From NCBI GenBank assembly GCA_002292895.1, contig DBCE01000151.1:1-16413 (forward strand): a DNA stretch of 16,413 nucleotides, given 5' to 3'. Source of the stretch: Phycisphaerales bacterium UBA966 (GTDB taxonomy: Bacteria; Planctomycetota; Phycisphaerae; Phycisphaerales; SM1A02). Shown here one piece after another: positions 1-10,813 of the stretch (positions are counted from its first letter, which is position 1; each line of letters opens with the position of its first letter). A model generated the notes under the pieces. It saw only the letters and a list, made by a program, of their open reading frames with translations, did no database searches and had not been told where the DNA came from. The translations under genes and the position numbers were made by a program.

Positions 1-251
1 GAGCCGCGCAGGCACCAGGCGGCTTCGATGCCGGTGACATACAGGCGATGACCGTATTCCTCAAAGCGGCAGCAGCGGCCGCTGGCGTTGCAGACCGGGC
101 GCAAGGTTTCCGTCTCGGTAGCAACAACGCCGTAGATGGCGCGCAGTTCTGCGTCGATGGCTGGGTTCCATGCCGCCTCGCTCCACCGTGCGGCGAGTTC
201 GGCAGCATCGGGAGGGAGCGCAGCGAAAGGATCAGCTGCGCCGGAATTCAC
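1..251 (-). CDS. Cysteine-cluster protein, 5' part, runs off left edge
   Basis: An open frame of 83 codons starts at a GTG (251-249) and stays open to the window edge. The GTG overlaps the stop of the upstream YkgJ gene as GTGA, and a GGGAG Shine-Dalgarno lies 9 nt upstream, so the two genes look translationally coupled. The visible protein begins MNSGAADPFA. It carries a cysteine group at about residues 54-61 (C54-x5-C60-C61, in CNASGRCCRF), then GHRLYVTGIEAAWC with C80. This resembles the CxxCxxCC metal or Fe-S cluster proteins of the YkgJ type, with wider spacing between the first cysteines. I recall similar proteins in planctomycetes but cannot name a function. The C-terminal part lies outside the window. 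The gene is real with good confidence; its role is unknown. Confidence 0.72.
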   Translation of the reverse strand, partial: MNSGAADPFAALPPDAAELAARWSEAAWNPAIDAELRAIYGVVATETETLRPVCNASGRCCRFEEYGHRLYVTGIEAAWCLRG

Positions 252-736
252 CGCGGCCAGCTCCCGCCGTCGGCTTTGTCGCGCTCAAGCGCAACACGAA
301 TCTGCAGGTAGTCATGCACCGGCCCCTTGTCCATGCCGGGGCACGGGACGTGTTTCTTAGTTTCTTCCCAGGCCTTGCGGCTGCGTAGGTTGCCATCCCA
401 GAATGGCCACGTGCGGCATTGCTCAGGGCGTGCTTCGTACAGACCGCACACGGCTTTACCGGGGATTGAATTGCGATCGAGGAAGATGCAATCGTTGCCG
501 AACTCGGTGGTCTTCTCGCGGAGTGAGCGTTGCTTTCCAACCTTGCGCGCGTAGCGCTCTAGGAATTCAGCAAGCGGGAGATTGAGTTTCTCAGCCATCG
601 CGCGGCCTTCATCGGGCGTGAAGAGCACAACGCCCTCGGGTCCCGTGCAGCAGTTGCCGCACATGGTGCATTCGAACTGGAGTCCGTCGCGATACCAAGG
701 TTCACCCTTGCCGCGTGCGATTGATGGTTCAGGCAT
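248..736 (-). CDS. YkgJ-family cysteine cluster protein
   Basis: A 162-residue protein with the family motif CxxCxxCC at C23, C26, C29 and C30 (ECTMCGNCC). It also has C83 (NDCIFLD), C97 (VCGLYEARP), C107 (QCRTWPFW) and C132 (PCPG). That is the full eight-cysteine set expected for a protein binding a metal, probably an iron-sulfur cluster. The EPWYRDGLQFEC opening is typical of planctomycete members as I remember them. The family is widespread but its biochemical role is not settled. No signal peptide is seen, so it is probably cytoplasmic. The ATG at 736 has no clear Shine-Dalgarno. A TTTAAT hexamer at 754-759 would give a very short leader, but no good -35 accompanies it. The next gene starts inside its stop codon (GTGA), forming a two-gene unit of cysteine-cluster proteins. 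Confidence 0.9.
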   Translation of the reverse strand: MPEPSIARGKGEPWYRDGLQFECTMCGNCCTGPEGVVLFTPDEGRAMAEKLNLPLAEFLERYARKVGKQRSLREKTTEFGNDCIFLDRNSIPGKAVCGLYEARPEQCRTWPFWDGNLRSRKAWEETKKHVPCPGMDKGPVHDYLQIRVALERDKADGGSWPR

Positions 737-832
737 GGAAAGAGAGTCTACGAATTAAATCGGTACCGGCAGCCGTGGGGCATCCAATTAGTTGCGAACG
801 CATGGCGCGTCGTGTCCGCCCGCCGGTAGCAC

Positions 833-861
833 AACGCCCCCGGCGCAGGGCCGAGGGCGTT
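833..861 (-). terminator. Hairpin terminator after rpoC
   Basis: A 12-bp inverted repeat (AACGCCCTCGGC against GCCGGGGGCGTT, one T-G pair) with a 5-nt loop starts 27 bases after the rpoC stop. No U-tract follows, so it is either a weak intrinsic terminator or a 3'-end-protecting hairpin. It separates rpoC from the YkgJ gene. Confidence 0.6.
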
Positions 862-888
862 GGAAGTTTCATGCAGTGGAGACAGGCT

Positions 889-5340
<4,452 letters not shown>

Positions 5341-5399
5341 ATGTCAGTACTCGCTTGTATGGCCGCCAGCAGGGCGGGGATGCGGTCGTTCGGTCGGAG

Positions 5400-5414
5400 G
5401 CCGTCAGAGACGGC
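5400..5414 (-). other. Small inverted repeat in rpoB-rpoC spacer
   Basis: GCCGTC and GACGGC form a perfect 6-bp stem with a 3-nt loop, just downstream of the large hairpin in the same transcript. It may stack with that hairpin in the intercistronic RNA. Function unknown. Confidence 0.4.
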
Positions 5415-5420
5415 GTAACT

Positions 5421-5454
5421 CCGGTCGCGCGCCCGTTGCTGGGCGCGCGACCGG
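5421..5454 (-). other. Perfect 14-bp hairpin between rpoB and rpoC
   Basis: The arms CCGGTCGCGCGCCC and GGGCGCGCGACCGG are exact complements around a 6-nt loop. The element lies 15 bases after the rpoB stop. No T-run follows on either strand, so it is not a standard intrinsic terminator. It could be an RNA processing or stability element, a pausing site, or a protein-binding palindrome. Confidence 0.75.
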
Positions 5455-5469
5455 TGATGTTGCGCGGGC

Positions 5470-8400
5470 TTAGTCGAGGATTGGACGATCGTCGCCCGAG
5501 AGTTTCTCGAGCTGGATGTTCATTGCAAGACCCTTGATTTCGTGGCAGAGGACGTCGAACACGACGGGCATGCCCGCCTCCAAGGTGTTCGTGCCCTTGA
5601 CCATTGAGTCGTAGATCTTTGTGCGTCCTTCCACGTCGTCGCTCTTGACAGTGAGCAGTTCCTGCAAGACGTAGGCAGCGCCGTACGCCTCGAGGCCCCA
5701 CACTTCCATTTCGCCGAAGCGCTGACCGCCTGTGCGAGCCTTGCCACCCAGCGGCTGCTGAGTGATGAGGCTGTAGGGGCCCGTGCTACGTGCATGGATC
5801 TTGTCGTCGACCAAGTGATGCAGTTTCAGGATGTACATGAAGCCAACGGTGGTCTTCTGGCTGAATGGCTCGCCAGTTCGTCCGTCGTAGAGCTGAACCT
5901 TGCCGGTCATTGGCATCCGTGCGAGCAGCTCGCGCGGGGTGCCAGGATCCTTGCCGGTCTTCTCGAAGGTATCGAGACGATTGGCAATGTGTGCGTTGGC
6001 TTCCTTGACCTGATCAAAGATCTCGGCCTCGGATGCACCATCGAACACCGGAGTCAGCGCCTGGAAGCCGAGCACCTGCGCCGCCCAGCCGAGGTGAACC
6101 TCGAGAATCTGGCCGACGTTCATACGACTCGGCACGCCGAGCGGATTCAGGAGCACGTCAACTGCAGTGCCGTCCTCAAGGAATGGCATGTCTTCTTCGG
6201 GAACGATGCGGGCGATGACACCCTTGTTTCCGTGACGACCGGCCATCTTGTCACCGACGGAGAGCTGACGCTTGGTAGCGATATACACCTTGACCATCTC
6301 AAGGACGCCCGAAGGCAGCTCATCGCCGCGCTTCATGTGGCCAACCTTGCGCTCCTTCTCGGAGAAGATGCCGGTGATGCGCGGCCAGAACTGACCGTAG
6401 GTCACCATGGCTACATCGCGTGCTTCCTTCGAGCCCTTCATCCACTTCTCTGAGAAGTTCTGGATCTGCTCAAGGATGACTTCTTCGATGTCGCTGGCTC
6501 CGACCTTCTGACGGGTGCTCGGGTCGACCATCTCGGCGCCGAGAGCGGCATTGACCAGGAGCACCATCTGCTTGAACAGCGAGATGGCCTTCTTGTCGAG
6601 CTCTTCTTCGAACTCCGAGATCTCCTTCTTGAGTTGCTTCTTTTGCTCCTCATTCAAGTGCATGCGACGGCTGAAGCGCTTGGCTCCGATGACGACGCCT
6701 TCGGTGCCGGCTGGCACTTCAAGCGAGTCATTCTTGACGTCTTCACCTGCGCGACCGAAGATCGCGTGGAGCAACTTCTCTTCCGGGCTGAGCTCGGACT
6801 TGGACTTGGGGCTGACCTTGCCGACGAGGATGTCGTTCGGGCCGACGCGTGCGCCGACTCGGATGACACCGTACTCATCAAGGTTGCGCAGCATCTTCTC
6901 GGAGACGTTCGGGATGTCCGCGGTGAACTCCTCGCGACCAAGCTTGGTCTCGCGGATTTCCACTTCGAAATTCTCGATGTGAATCGAGGTGAACACATCG
7001 TGCTTCACCAAGCGCTCGTTGATGACGATGGCGTCCTCAAAGTTGTAGCCGTCAAAGGTGTTGAACGCTACGAGTGCGTTCTTACCGATGGCGAGTTCGC
7101 CCATGATGGTGGAGGCGCCATCGGCGATGATCTCGCCTGCCTTCACCTTCTGGCCGGGCTTCACAACTGGACGCTGGTTCTGGCAGGTGCGCTCGTTGAG
7201 TCCGGCGAACTTGCGCAGGTTGTACTCATCGGCGTTGTCAATGATGATGCGCTGTCCGTCAACGAAGGTGACGACGCCCGAACGGGCAGCCTTCACAATC
7301 ATGCCGGAGTGCGTACCGACGACGCGTTCCATGCCTGTTGCAACGCACGGCGGGTCGCTCTTGACGAGCGGCACTGCCTGGCGCTGCATGTTCGAACCCA
7401 TCAGGGCTCGGTTGGCATCGTCATGCTCAAGGAAGGGGATCAGCGAGGCGCTGACGCCGACGATCTGCTTGGGGCTGATGTCAACGAACTGCACTTCGGC
7501 TGGCTCAACCAAGACCAAGTCAACATCGTTGGACTCGTCCTTGTTGCTGCGACGGCGCGCGAGCACCTTCTCCAGCTTGGGGTTGCGGATGTTGGAGATG
7601 TTGCCGCTGGCATCCATGGCGTCTGAAGGAGCCAAGATGTGCTTCAACTCTTCGTCAGCACGGAGCTTGACGACCTTGCCGCTGACCTTCGCGTTGCGAA
7701 CTTCGCGGTACGGGGTCTGCAGGAAGCCGTAGTCATCGATTTCGGCATAAATGCCGAGCGATGCGATCAGACCGATGTTGGTGCCTTCCGGCGTTTCAAT
7801 CGGGCAGATGCGGCCGTAGTGAGAGATGTGCACGTCGCGCACTTCGAAGCCTGCGCGCTTACGGTTCAGACCGCCTGGTCCAAGTGCCGAGAGGCGCCGT
7901 TCATGCACAAGCATGGAAAGCGGGTTCGTCTGGTCAACCACCTGCGAAAGTTCGCTGCGGCCGAAGAAGAACTCGATGGCGCTGGAGATGCTCTTGGAGT
8001 TGACGAGGTCAGCGATCTTGCTGATTTCGCCTGGCTCCTTGACACTCATGCGCTCCTGGACGGTGCGCTTGAGCTTCAGGAAGCCCTTGCGCATTTCCTC
8101 GGTCGCCAGCTCATCGAGCGTGCGGAGTCGACGATTACCCAAGTGATCGATGTCATCAACAAACTGTTCCTTGCCCGTTCCGCGGAGGTCAAGCATGTAG
8201 CGGATCACGGCGAGGAAGTCCTCGGCGCGGATGCGCTGCATGTCTTCGCCGACCTTCTTGTACTTCGGGTCGTGGTCGAACTTGCGGTTCATACGGAAGC
8301 GACCAACGCGTCCGAGGCGATAGCGGCTGTCGTCAAAGAACTTCTCTTCGAAGAGCTTGCGAGCCTTGTCCACCTGCGGCGGGTTGCCGGGACGGAGGCG

Positions 8401-9324
8401 GCCGTAGATCTTGAGGAGGGCTGCTTCGTGTTCGCTGACTTCGGCAAGGAAGTCGAGCTTCTCTTCAGCAAGCGTGTTGAGGATCAGCGAGTCACCAGGA
8501 TTGGTAACAACGCGAACGCTCTTCAGATTGCTAGCGAGGATGTTCTCAAGACCCTTCTCACCGAGCTGCGAACCAACGCGGCAGAGTTCCTCGCCGGTTT
8601 CGCTGTCGATGATCAGTTCCGCTGAGTAATGGAGCGGGGTGAGCTTCTTTGCTGCAAGGTCTTCAACGTCGTAGAACTCTTCGAGGATCTTCTCGGTGGT
8701 GGAGTACTTCTCGTCAAGCGCACGCAGGAAGGTGGTTGCGGCAAGCTTGGTGCTCTGGTCGATTCGCATCGCCAGAACATCCTTCTTAGTCACTTCCAAC
8801 TCGATCCAACTGCCGCGCTCAGGAATGATGCGACTGGAGTGGAGCGGACGATCACCGATGCGCGAGGCAACGCTGAAGTCAACACCGGGTGAGCGGTGCA
8901 GCTGGCTCACGATGACGCGCTCTGCGCCGTTCACGATGAACTCGCCGCCGCCCATCATGATCGGAATGTCACCGAGATAGATGTCTTCTTCGGTGATTGG
9001 CTCGCCTTCGCCCTTGGTGAGACGAACAGTGACGCGGAGTGGACGACCGTAGGTCAGTCGCAGTTCGCGACATTCGTCAGGCGTGTAGCGCGGCTCCTCC
9101 AGCCGGTAGCGGAGGTAGTCGAGGCGCATGGCCAAGTCATAGGATTCAATCGGGAAGATCTCGCGCAGCAATGCTTCGAGACCCTTGTGGGTATCGCGCG
9201 ACTGCGGGTCCTTCTTCAATTGCAAGAAGCGGTCATACGCCTCTTGCTGAACCTTCATGAGATCGGGAACGGGATCTGCTTCGCCGCGCTTCTTTGAAAA
9301 ATCGCGGATGGTTTTTGTTGCCAT
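5470..9324 (-). CDS. rpoB: DNA-directed RNA polymerase subunit beta
   Basis: A 1284-residue beta subunit. I chose the ATG at 9324 because it gives the family-like start MATKTIRDFS and has an AGAGG Shine-Dalgarno 11 nt upstream. The frame stays open for 48 further codons to 9468, but that part has no beta-like sequence. Conserved blocks are the rifampicin region (457-479), GPGGLNRKRAGFEVRDVH, the ICPIETPEGTNIGLI block near 506-520, GSNMQRQAVPL near 643-653, GDKMAGRHGNKGV, and the C-terminal TGGQRFGEMEVWGLEAYGAA. In the rifampicin region the residues matching E. coli D516, H526 and S531 are kept (D464, H474, S479), but F514 and M515 are both valine (V462, V463). It lies downstream of the rplL terminator and upstream of rpoC. 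Confidence 0.99.
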   Translation of the reverse strand: MATKTIRDFSKKRGEADPVPDLMKVQQEAYDRFLQLKKDPQSRDTHKGLEALLREIFPIESYDLAMRLDYLRYRLEEPRYTPDECRELRLTYGRPLRVTVRLTKGEGEPITEEDIYLGDIPIMMGGGEFIVNGAERVIVSQLHRSPGVDFSVASRIGDRPLHSSRIIPERGSWIELEVTKKDVLAMRIDQSTKLAATTFLRALDEKYSTTEKILEEFYDVEDLAAKKLTPLHYSAELIIDSETGEELCRVGSQLGEKGLENILASNLKSVRVVTNPGDSLILNTLAEEKLDFLAEVSEHEAALLKIYGRLRPGNPPQVDKARKLFEEKFFDDSRYRLGRVGRFRMNRKFDHDPKYKKVGEDMQRIRAEDFLAVIRYMLDLRGTGKEQFVDDIDHLGNRRLRTLDELATEEMRKGFLKLKRTVQERMSVKEPGEISKIADLVNSKSISSAIEFFFGRSELSQVVDQTNPLSMLVHERRLSALGPGGLNRKRAGFEVRDVHISHYGRICPIETPEGTNIGLIASLGIYAEIDDYGFLQTPYREVRNAKVSGKVVKLRADEELKHILAPSDAMDASGNISNIRNPKLEKVLARRRSNKDESNDVDLVLVEPAEVQFVDISPKQIVGVSASLIPFLEHDDANRALMGSNMQRQAVPLVKSDPPCVATGMERVVGTHSGMIVKAARSGVVTFVDGQRIIIDNADEYNLRKFAGLNERTCQNQRPVVKPGQKVKAGEIIADGASTIMGELAIGKNALVAFNTFDGYNFEDAIVINERLVKHDVFTSIHIENFEVEIRETKLGREEFTADIPNVSEKMLRNLDEYGVIRVGARVGPNDILVGKVSPKSKSELSPEEKLLHAIFGRAGEDVKNDSLEVPAGTEGVVIGAKRFSRRMHLNEEQKKQLKKEISEFEEELDKKAISLFKQMVLLVNAALGAEMVDPSTRQKVGASDIEEVILEQIQNFSEKWMKGSKEARDVAMVTYGQFWPRITGIFSEKERKVGHMKRGDELPSGVLEMVKVYIATKRQLSVGDKMAGRHGNKGVIARIVPEEDMPFLEDGTAVDVLLNPLGVPSRMNVGQILEVHLGWAAQVLGFQALTPVFDGASEAEIFDQVKEANAHIANRLDTFEKTGKDPGTPRELLARMPMTGKVQLYDGRTGEPFSQKTTVGFMYILKLHHLVDDKIHARSTGPYSLITQQPLGGKARTGGQRFGEMEVWGLEAYGAAYVLQELLTVKSDDVEGRTKIYDSMVKGTNTLEAGMPVVFDVLCHEIKGLAMNIQLEKLSGDDRPILD

Positions 9325-9366
9325 AGTGTGTATCGCCTCTCGTTCCAAGTGCAATAAATGGACGGA

Positions 9367-9388
9367 CAGTGGCTTTCGCAAGCCGCTG
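9367..9388 (-). other. GNRA-tetraloop hairpin in rpoB leader
   Basis: The minus-strand arms CAGCGGCTT and AAGCCACTG enclose a GCGA loop. There are eight pairs with one C-A mismatch, and the GNRA tetraloop is a stable RNA fold. It would lie about 43 nt upstream of the rpoB start codon if the leader is transcribed. Role unknown. Confidence 0.4.
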
Positions 9389-9436
9389 AATGTCAACTGT
9401 TTTGGATGTTTGGTGGTGCCGCAGCCAAGATCGAAT

Positions 9437-9442
9437 ATTGTA
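9437..9442 (-). promoter_or_regulatory. Candidate -10 element for rpoB
   Basis: TACAAT matches the sigma-70-type -10 at 5 of 6 positions and lies in an AT-rich patch, inside a small inverted repeat ATTGT/ACAAT. The -35 region at normal spacing is poor. The implied leader is about 105 nt. Confidence 0.28.
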
Positions 9443-9607
9443 CACAATTCCTTGTGAGGCGGCCGCATATCGGCTCGATTGTGGCACGCGCTTTGCAGGA
9501 AAGTGAAAATCGCGTTATTGGACGCGCAGGGGATAAATCTGATTTAGTCAGAAATTGTCTCACACCATGGCCACGGGTGGGGTGGGTCTGCCTGCCGCGC
9601 AGGTCCG

Positions 9608-9643
9608 AAAAACGCACTCGCCCGGCACGAGGCCGGGCGAGTG
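9608..9643 (-). terminator. Intrinsic terminator of the rplKAJL operon
   Basis: A perfect 12-bp stem (CACTCGCCCGGC/GCCGGGCGAGTG) with a 5-nt loop is followed on the minus strand by CG and five Ts. It starts 26 bases after the rplL stop. It should end most ribosomal-protein transcripts before rpoB, or act as an attenuator with partial read-through. Confidence 0.9.
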
Positions 9644-9669
9644 GAACGATCTTCGAACGGAGGCGAGAC

Positions 9670-10074
9670 TTACTTGATCTCGACCTTGCCGCCGGCTGCT
9701 TCGATAGCAGCCTTGAGCTTCTCGGCGTCTTCCTTGGAGACCTTCTCCTTGACGGCCTTCGGGGCGCCGTCGACGACAGCCTTCGCATCGGCCAGACCGA
9801 GACCAGTGGCCTCGCGGACGACCTTGATGACGTTGATCTTGTTCGCGCCAGCTTCCTTGAGGATGACGTCGAACTCAGACTGGGCTTCAGCAGCAGGAGC
9901 TGCATCGCCAGCAGGAGCGGCCATCATCATGCCACCGCCAGCAGCGGCTTCGATTCCGTACTTGTCCTTCATGTAGTCCGCGAGGTCAACCGCGTCCTTC
10001 AGGGTGAGGCTGGCGATCGAGTCGCCGAGGGTGGTGATCTTTGCTTCGAACGTCTTGGTTTCAGTAGCGGTCAT
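9670..10074 (-). CDS. rplL: 50S ribosomal protein L7/L12
   Basis: A 134-residue stalk protein that recruits and stimulates translation factors on the large ribosomal subunit. The N-terminal dimerisation helices (about 18-45) bind L10. An alanine-rich hinge with GGGMMMAAPAGDAAPAAEA spans roughly residues 47-65. The C-terminal factor-binding domain begins at EFDVILKEAG and contains the conserved KINVIKVVREATGLGLADAK, ending GGKVEIK. I chose the ATG at 10074, with GGAG six bases upstream; an in-frame TTG four codons earlier is less likely, since it would put that GGAG inside the gene. The gene follows rplJ after a 159-bp structured spacer and precedes a strong terminator. A short upstream ORF may be coupled to its start. 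Confidence 0.98.
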   Translation of the reverse strand: MTATETKTFEAKITTLGDSIASLTLKDAVDLADYMKDKYGIEAAAGGGMMMAAPAGDAAPAAEAQSEFDVILKEAGANKINVIKVVREATGLGLADAKAVVDGAPKAVKEKVSKEDAEKLKAAIEAAGGKVEIK

Positions 10075-10091
10075 TGTGAACTCCAAATCAC
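10071..10091 (-). other. Possible 6-codon upstream ORF coupled to rplL
   Basis: A GTG at 10091 is preceded by GGAGG with 8-nt spacing (10100-10104). It opens a frame of six codons (MIWSSQ) ending in a TGA that overlaps the rplL start as ATGA. This is the geometry of translational coupling. It may be chance, and rplL also has its own GGAG. Confidence 0.3.
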
Positions 10092-10110
10092 TTGATGAAC
10101 CTCCGAGTGG

Positions 10111-10127
10111 AACTGGAACGCCCAGTT
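10111..10127 (-). other. Small inverted repeat upstream of rplL
   Basis: AACTGG and CCAGTT form a perfect 6-bp stem with a 5-nt loop, a few bases upstream of the GGAGG of the rplL region. It could present or insulate the ribosome-binding region. A neighbouring CCCG-CTTG-CGGG mini-hairpin lies at about 10133-10144. Confidence 0.35.
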
Positions 10128-10163
10128 TTTAACCCGCAAGCGGGCCAGTCGGAAGGTGGTTGG

Positions 10164-10194
10164 GTAACAGTCAGTGTCAGTAAGTATCAGTAAC
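10164..10194 (-). repeat. Degenerate short repeats in rplJ-rplL spacer
   Basis: On the minus strand the motif ACTGA occurs three times in 31 bp (GTTACTGA, then TTACTGA, then CACTGA, then CTGTTAC), and the tract is bounded by GTTAC on both sides. Units are 10, 6 and 10 bp. It could be a protein-binding tract or slipped repeats; no function is known. Confidence 0.35.
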
Positions 10195-10226
10195 GGCAAC
10201 TGGGATCAGAGCTCCCAGATGTGCCG
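10194..10226 (-). other. Hairpin after the rplJ stop
   Basis: CGGCA plus CTGGGA pair with TCCCAG plus TGCCG, giving 5 and 6 bp with a small internal loop. It starts 7 bases after the rplJ stop codon. There is no U-tract, so it is more likely an mRNA processing, stability or partial attenuation element than a terminator. Confidence 0.45.
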
Positions 10227-10233
10227 GATTGAT

Positions 10234-10782
10234 TTAGGCAGAGAGTGCTGAGATGGTTTCGCCCTTTTCCAAGCGCGATTCGATCTCTTTGACGATTCCC
10301 ATCACGCGACCGCCCGGACCCTTGACGGCTCCGAGAAGATTGCGACCAGGGGAGAGGACCAGAGTGACGACGTTGGATTGCGCCTCTTCACGAGTCGGCA
10401 TCTTGCTGAGCTGGGTGACGCCGGCCTTGCCTTCGTACACCACGCCTTCCAAGATGGCGGCCTTGAAGACGAACTTCTCAACAGTACGAGCCCACTTCAC
10501 CAGATCGCGCGCGAGATCCACGACGCTGTCTTGTGAGTAGACGAGTGCTGATGGCCCGGCCAGGTGGGCTCCGAGTTGCTCGAGTGCGCCGCCCTTGAAG
10601 GCTTCGCGTGCGAGTGCGTTCTTGACGACAGCGACCTTGACGCTCTTGCGAGCAAAGTCGTTGCGCATCTTGTTGGTAGCGAGTGCATCGAGACCACGGA
10701 TCTCGACGAGTACCGCGCCTTCGATGCCGGAGAACTTCTTACGGTACTCCTTGACGATCATCTGCTTGATTGGCTTAGACAT
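10234..10782 (-). CDS. rplJ: 50S ribosomal protein L10
   Basis: A 182-residue L10, a little longer than the 165 of E. coli. It anchors L7/L12 dimers to 23S rRNA at the base of the stalk. The N-terminal RNA-binding domain begins MSKPIKQMIVKEY and contains the conserved VEIRGLDALATNKMRNDFA and VVKNALAREAF blocks. The C-terminal helix that holds L7/L12 is near KEIESRLEKGE. The ATG at 10782 has an AGGA Shine-Dalgarno eight bases upstream. It lies only 31 bp after rplA, which leaves no room for the long L10-binding leader found before rplJ in many bacteria. Confidence 0.97.
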   Translation of the reverse strand: MSKPIKQMIVKEYRKKFSGIEGAVLVEIRGLDALATNKMRNDFARKSVKVAVVKNALAREAFKGGALEQLGAHLAGPSALVYSQDSVVDLARDLVKWARTVEKFVFKAAILEGVVYEGKAGVTQLSKMPTREEAQSNVVTLVLSPGRNLLGAVKGPGGRVMGIVKEIESRLEKGETISALSA

Positions 10783-10813
10783 GTTGTTGTTCCTGCGATG
10801 AATTCTGTGGGCG

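Larger units (their letters stand above)
9325..9607 (-). promoter_or_regulatory. rpoB upstream leader and promoter region
   Basis: This gene-free stretch lies between the rplL terminator and rpoB. On the minus strand it is more AT-rich than the genes. It holds a TACAAT -10-like hexamer (9437-9442) without a convincing -35, a TTGACA hexamer (9391-9396) without a partner -10, and a 5-bp inverted repeat TCTGA/TCAGA around 9540-9554. An rpoBC promoter here is an inference from the strong terminator upstream; its exact place is not clear. Confidence 0.4.

Noticed and set aside
6634..8625. Two overlapping plus-strand frames of about 330 codons opposite rpoB
   Set aside because: Antisense shadows; no ribosome-binding context or family signature.
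9325..9468. N-terminal extension of rpoB by 48 codons
   Set aside because: The extra residues resemble no beta N-terminus, and the ATG at 9324 has a Shine-Dalgarno and the family start.
10075..10086. TTG start four codons upstream for rplL
   Set aside because: It would place the GGAG ribosome-binding site inside the gene; the ATG at 10074 is better.
9358..10095. 245-codon plus-strand frame across the rplL terminator and rplL
   Set aside because: Crosses a strong terminator hairpin and is antisense to rplL; no motif seen.
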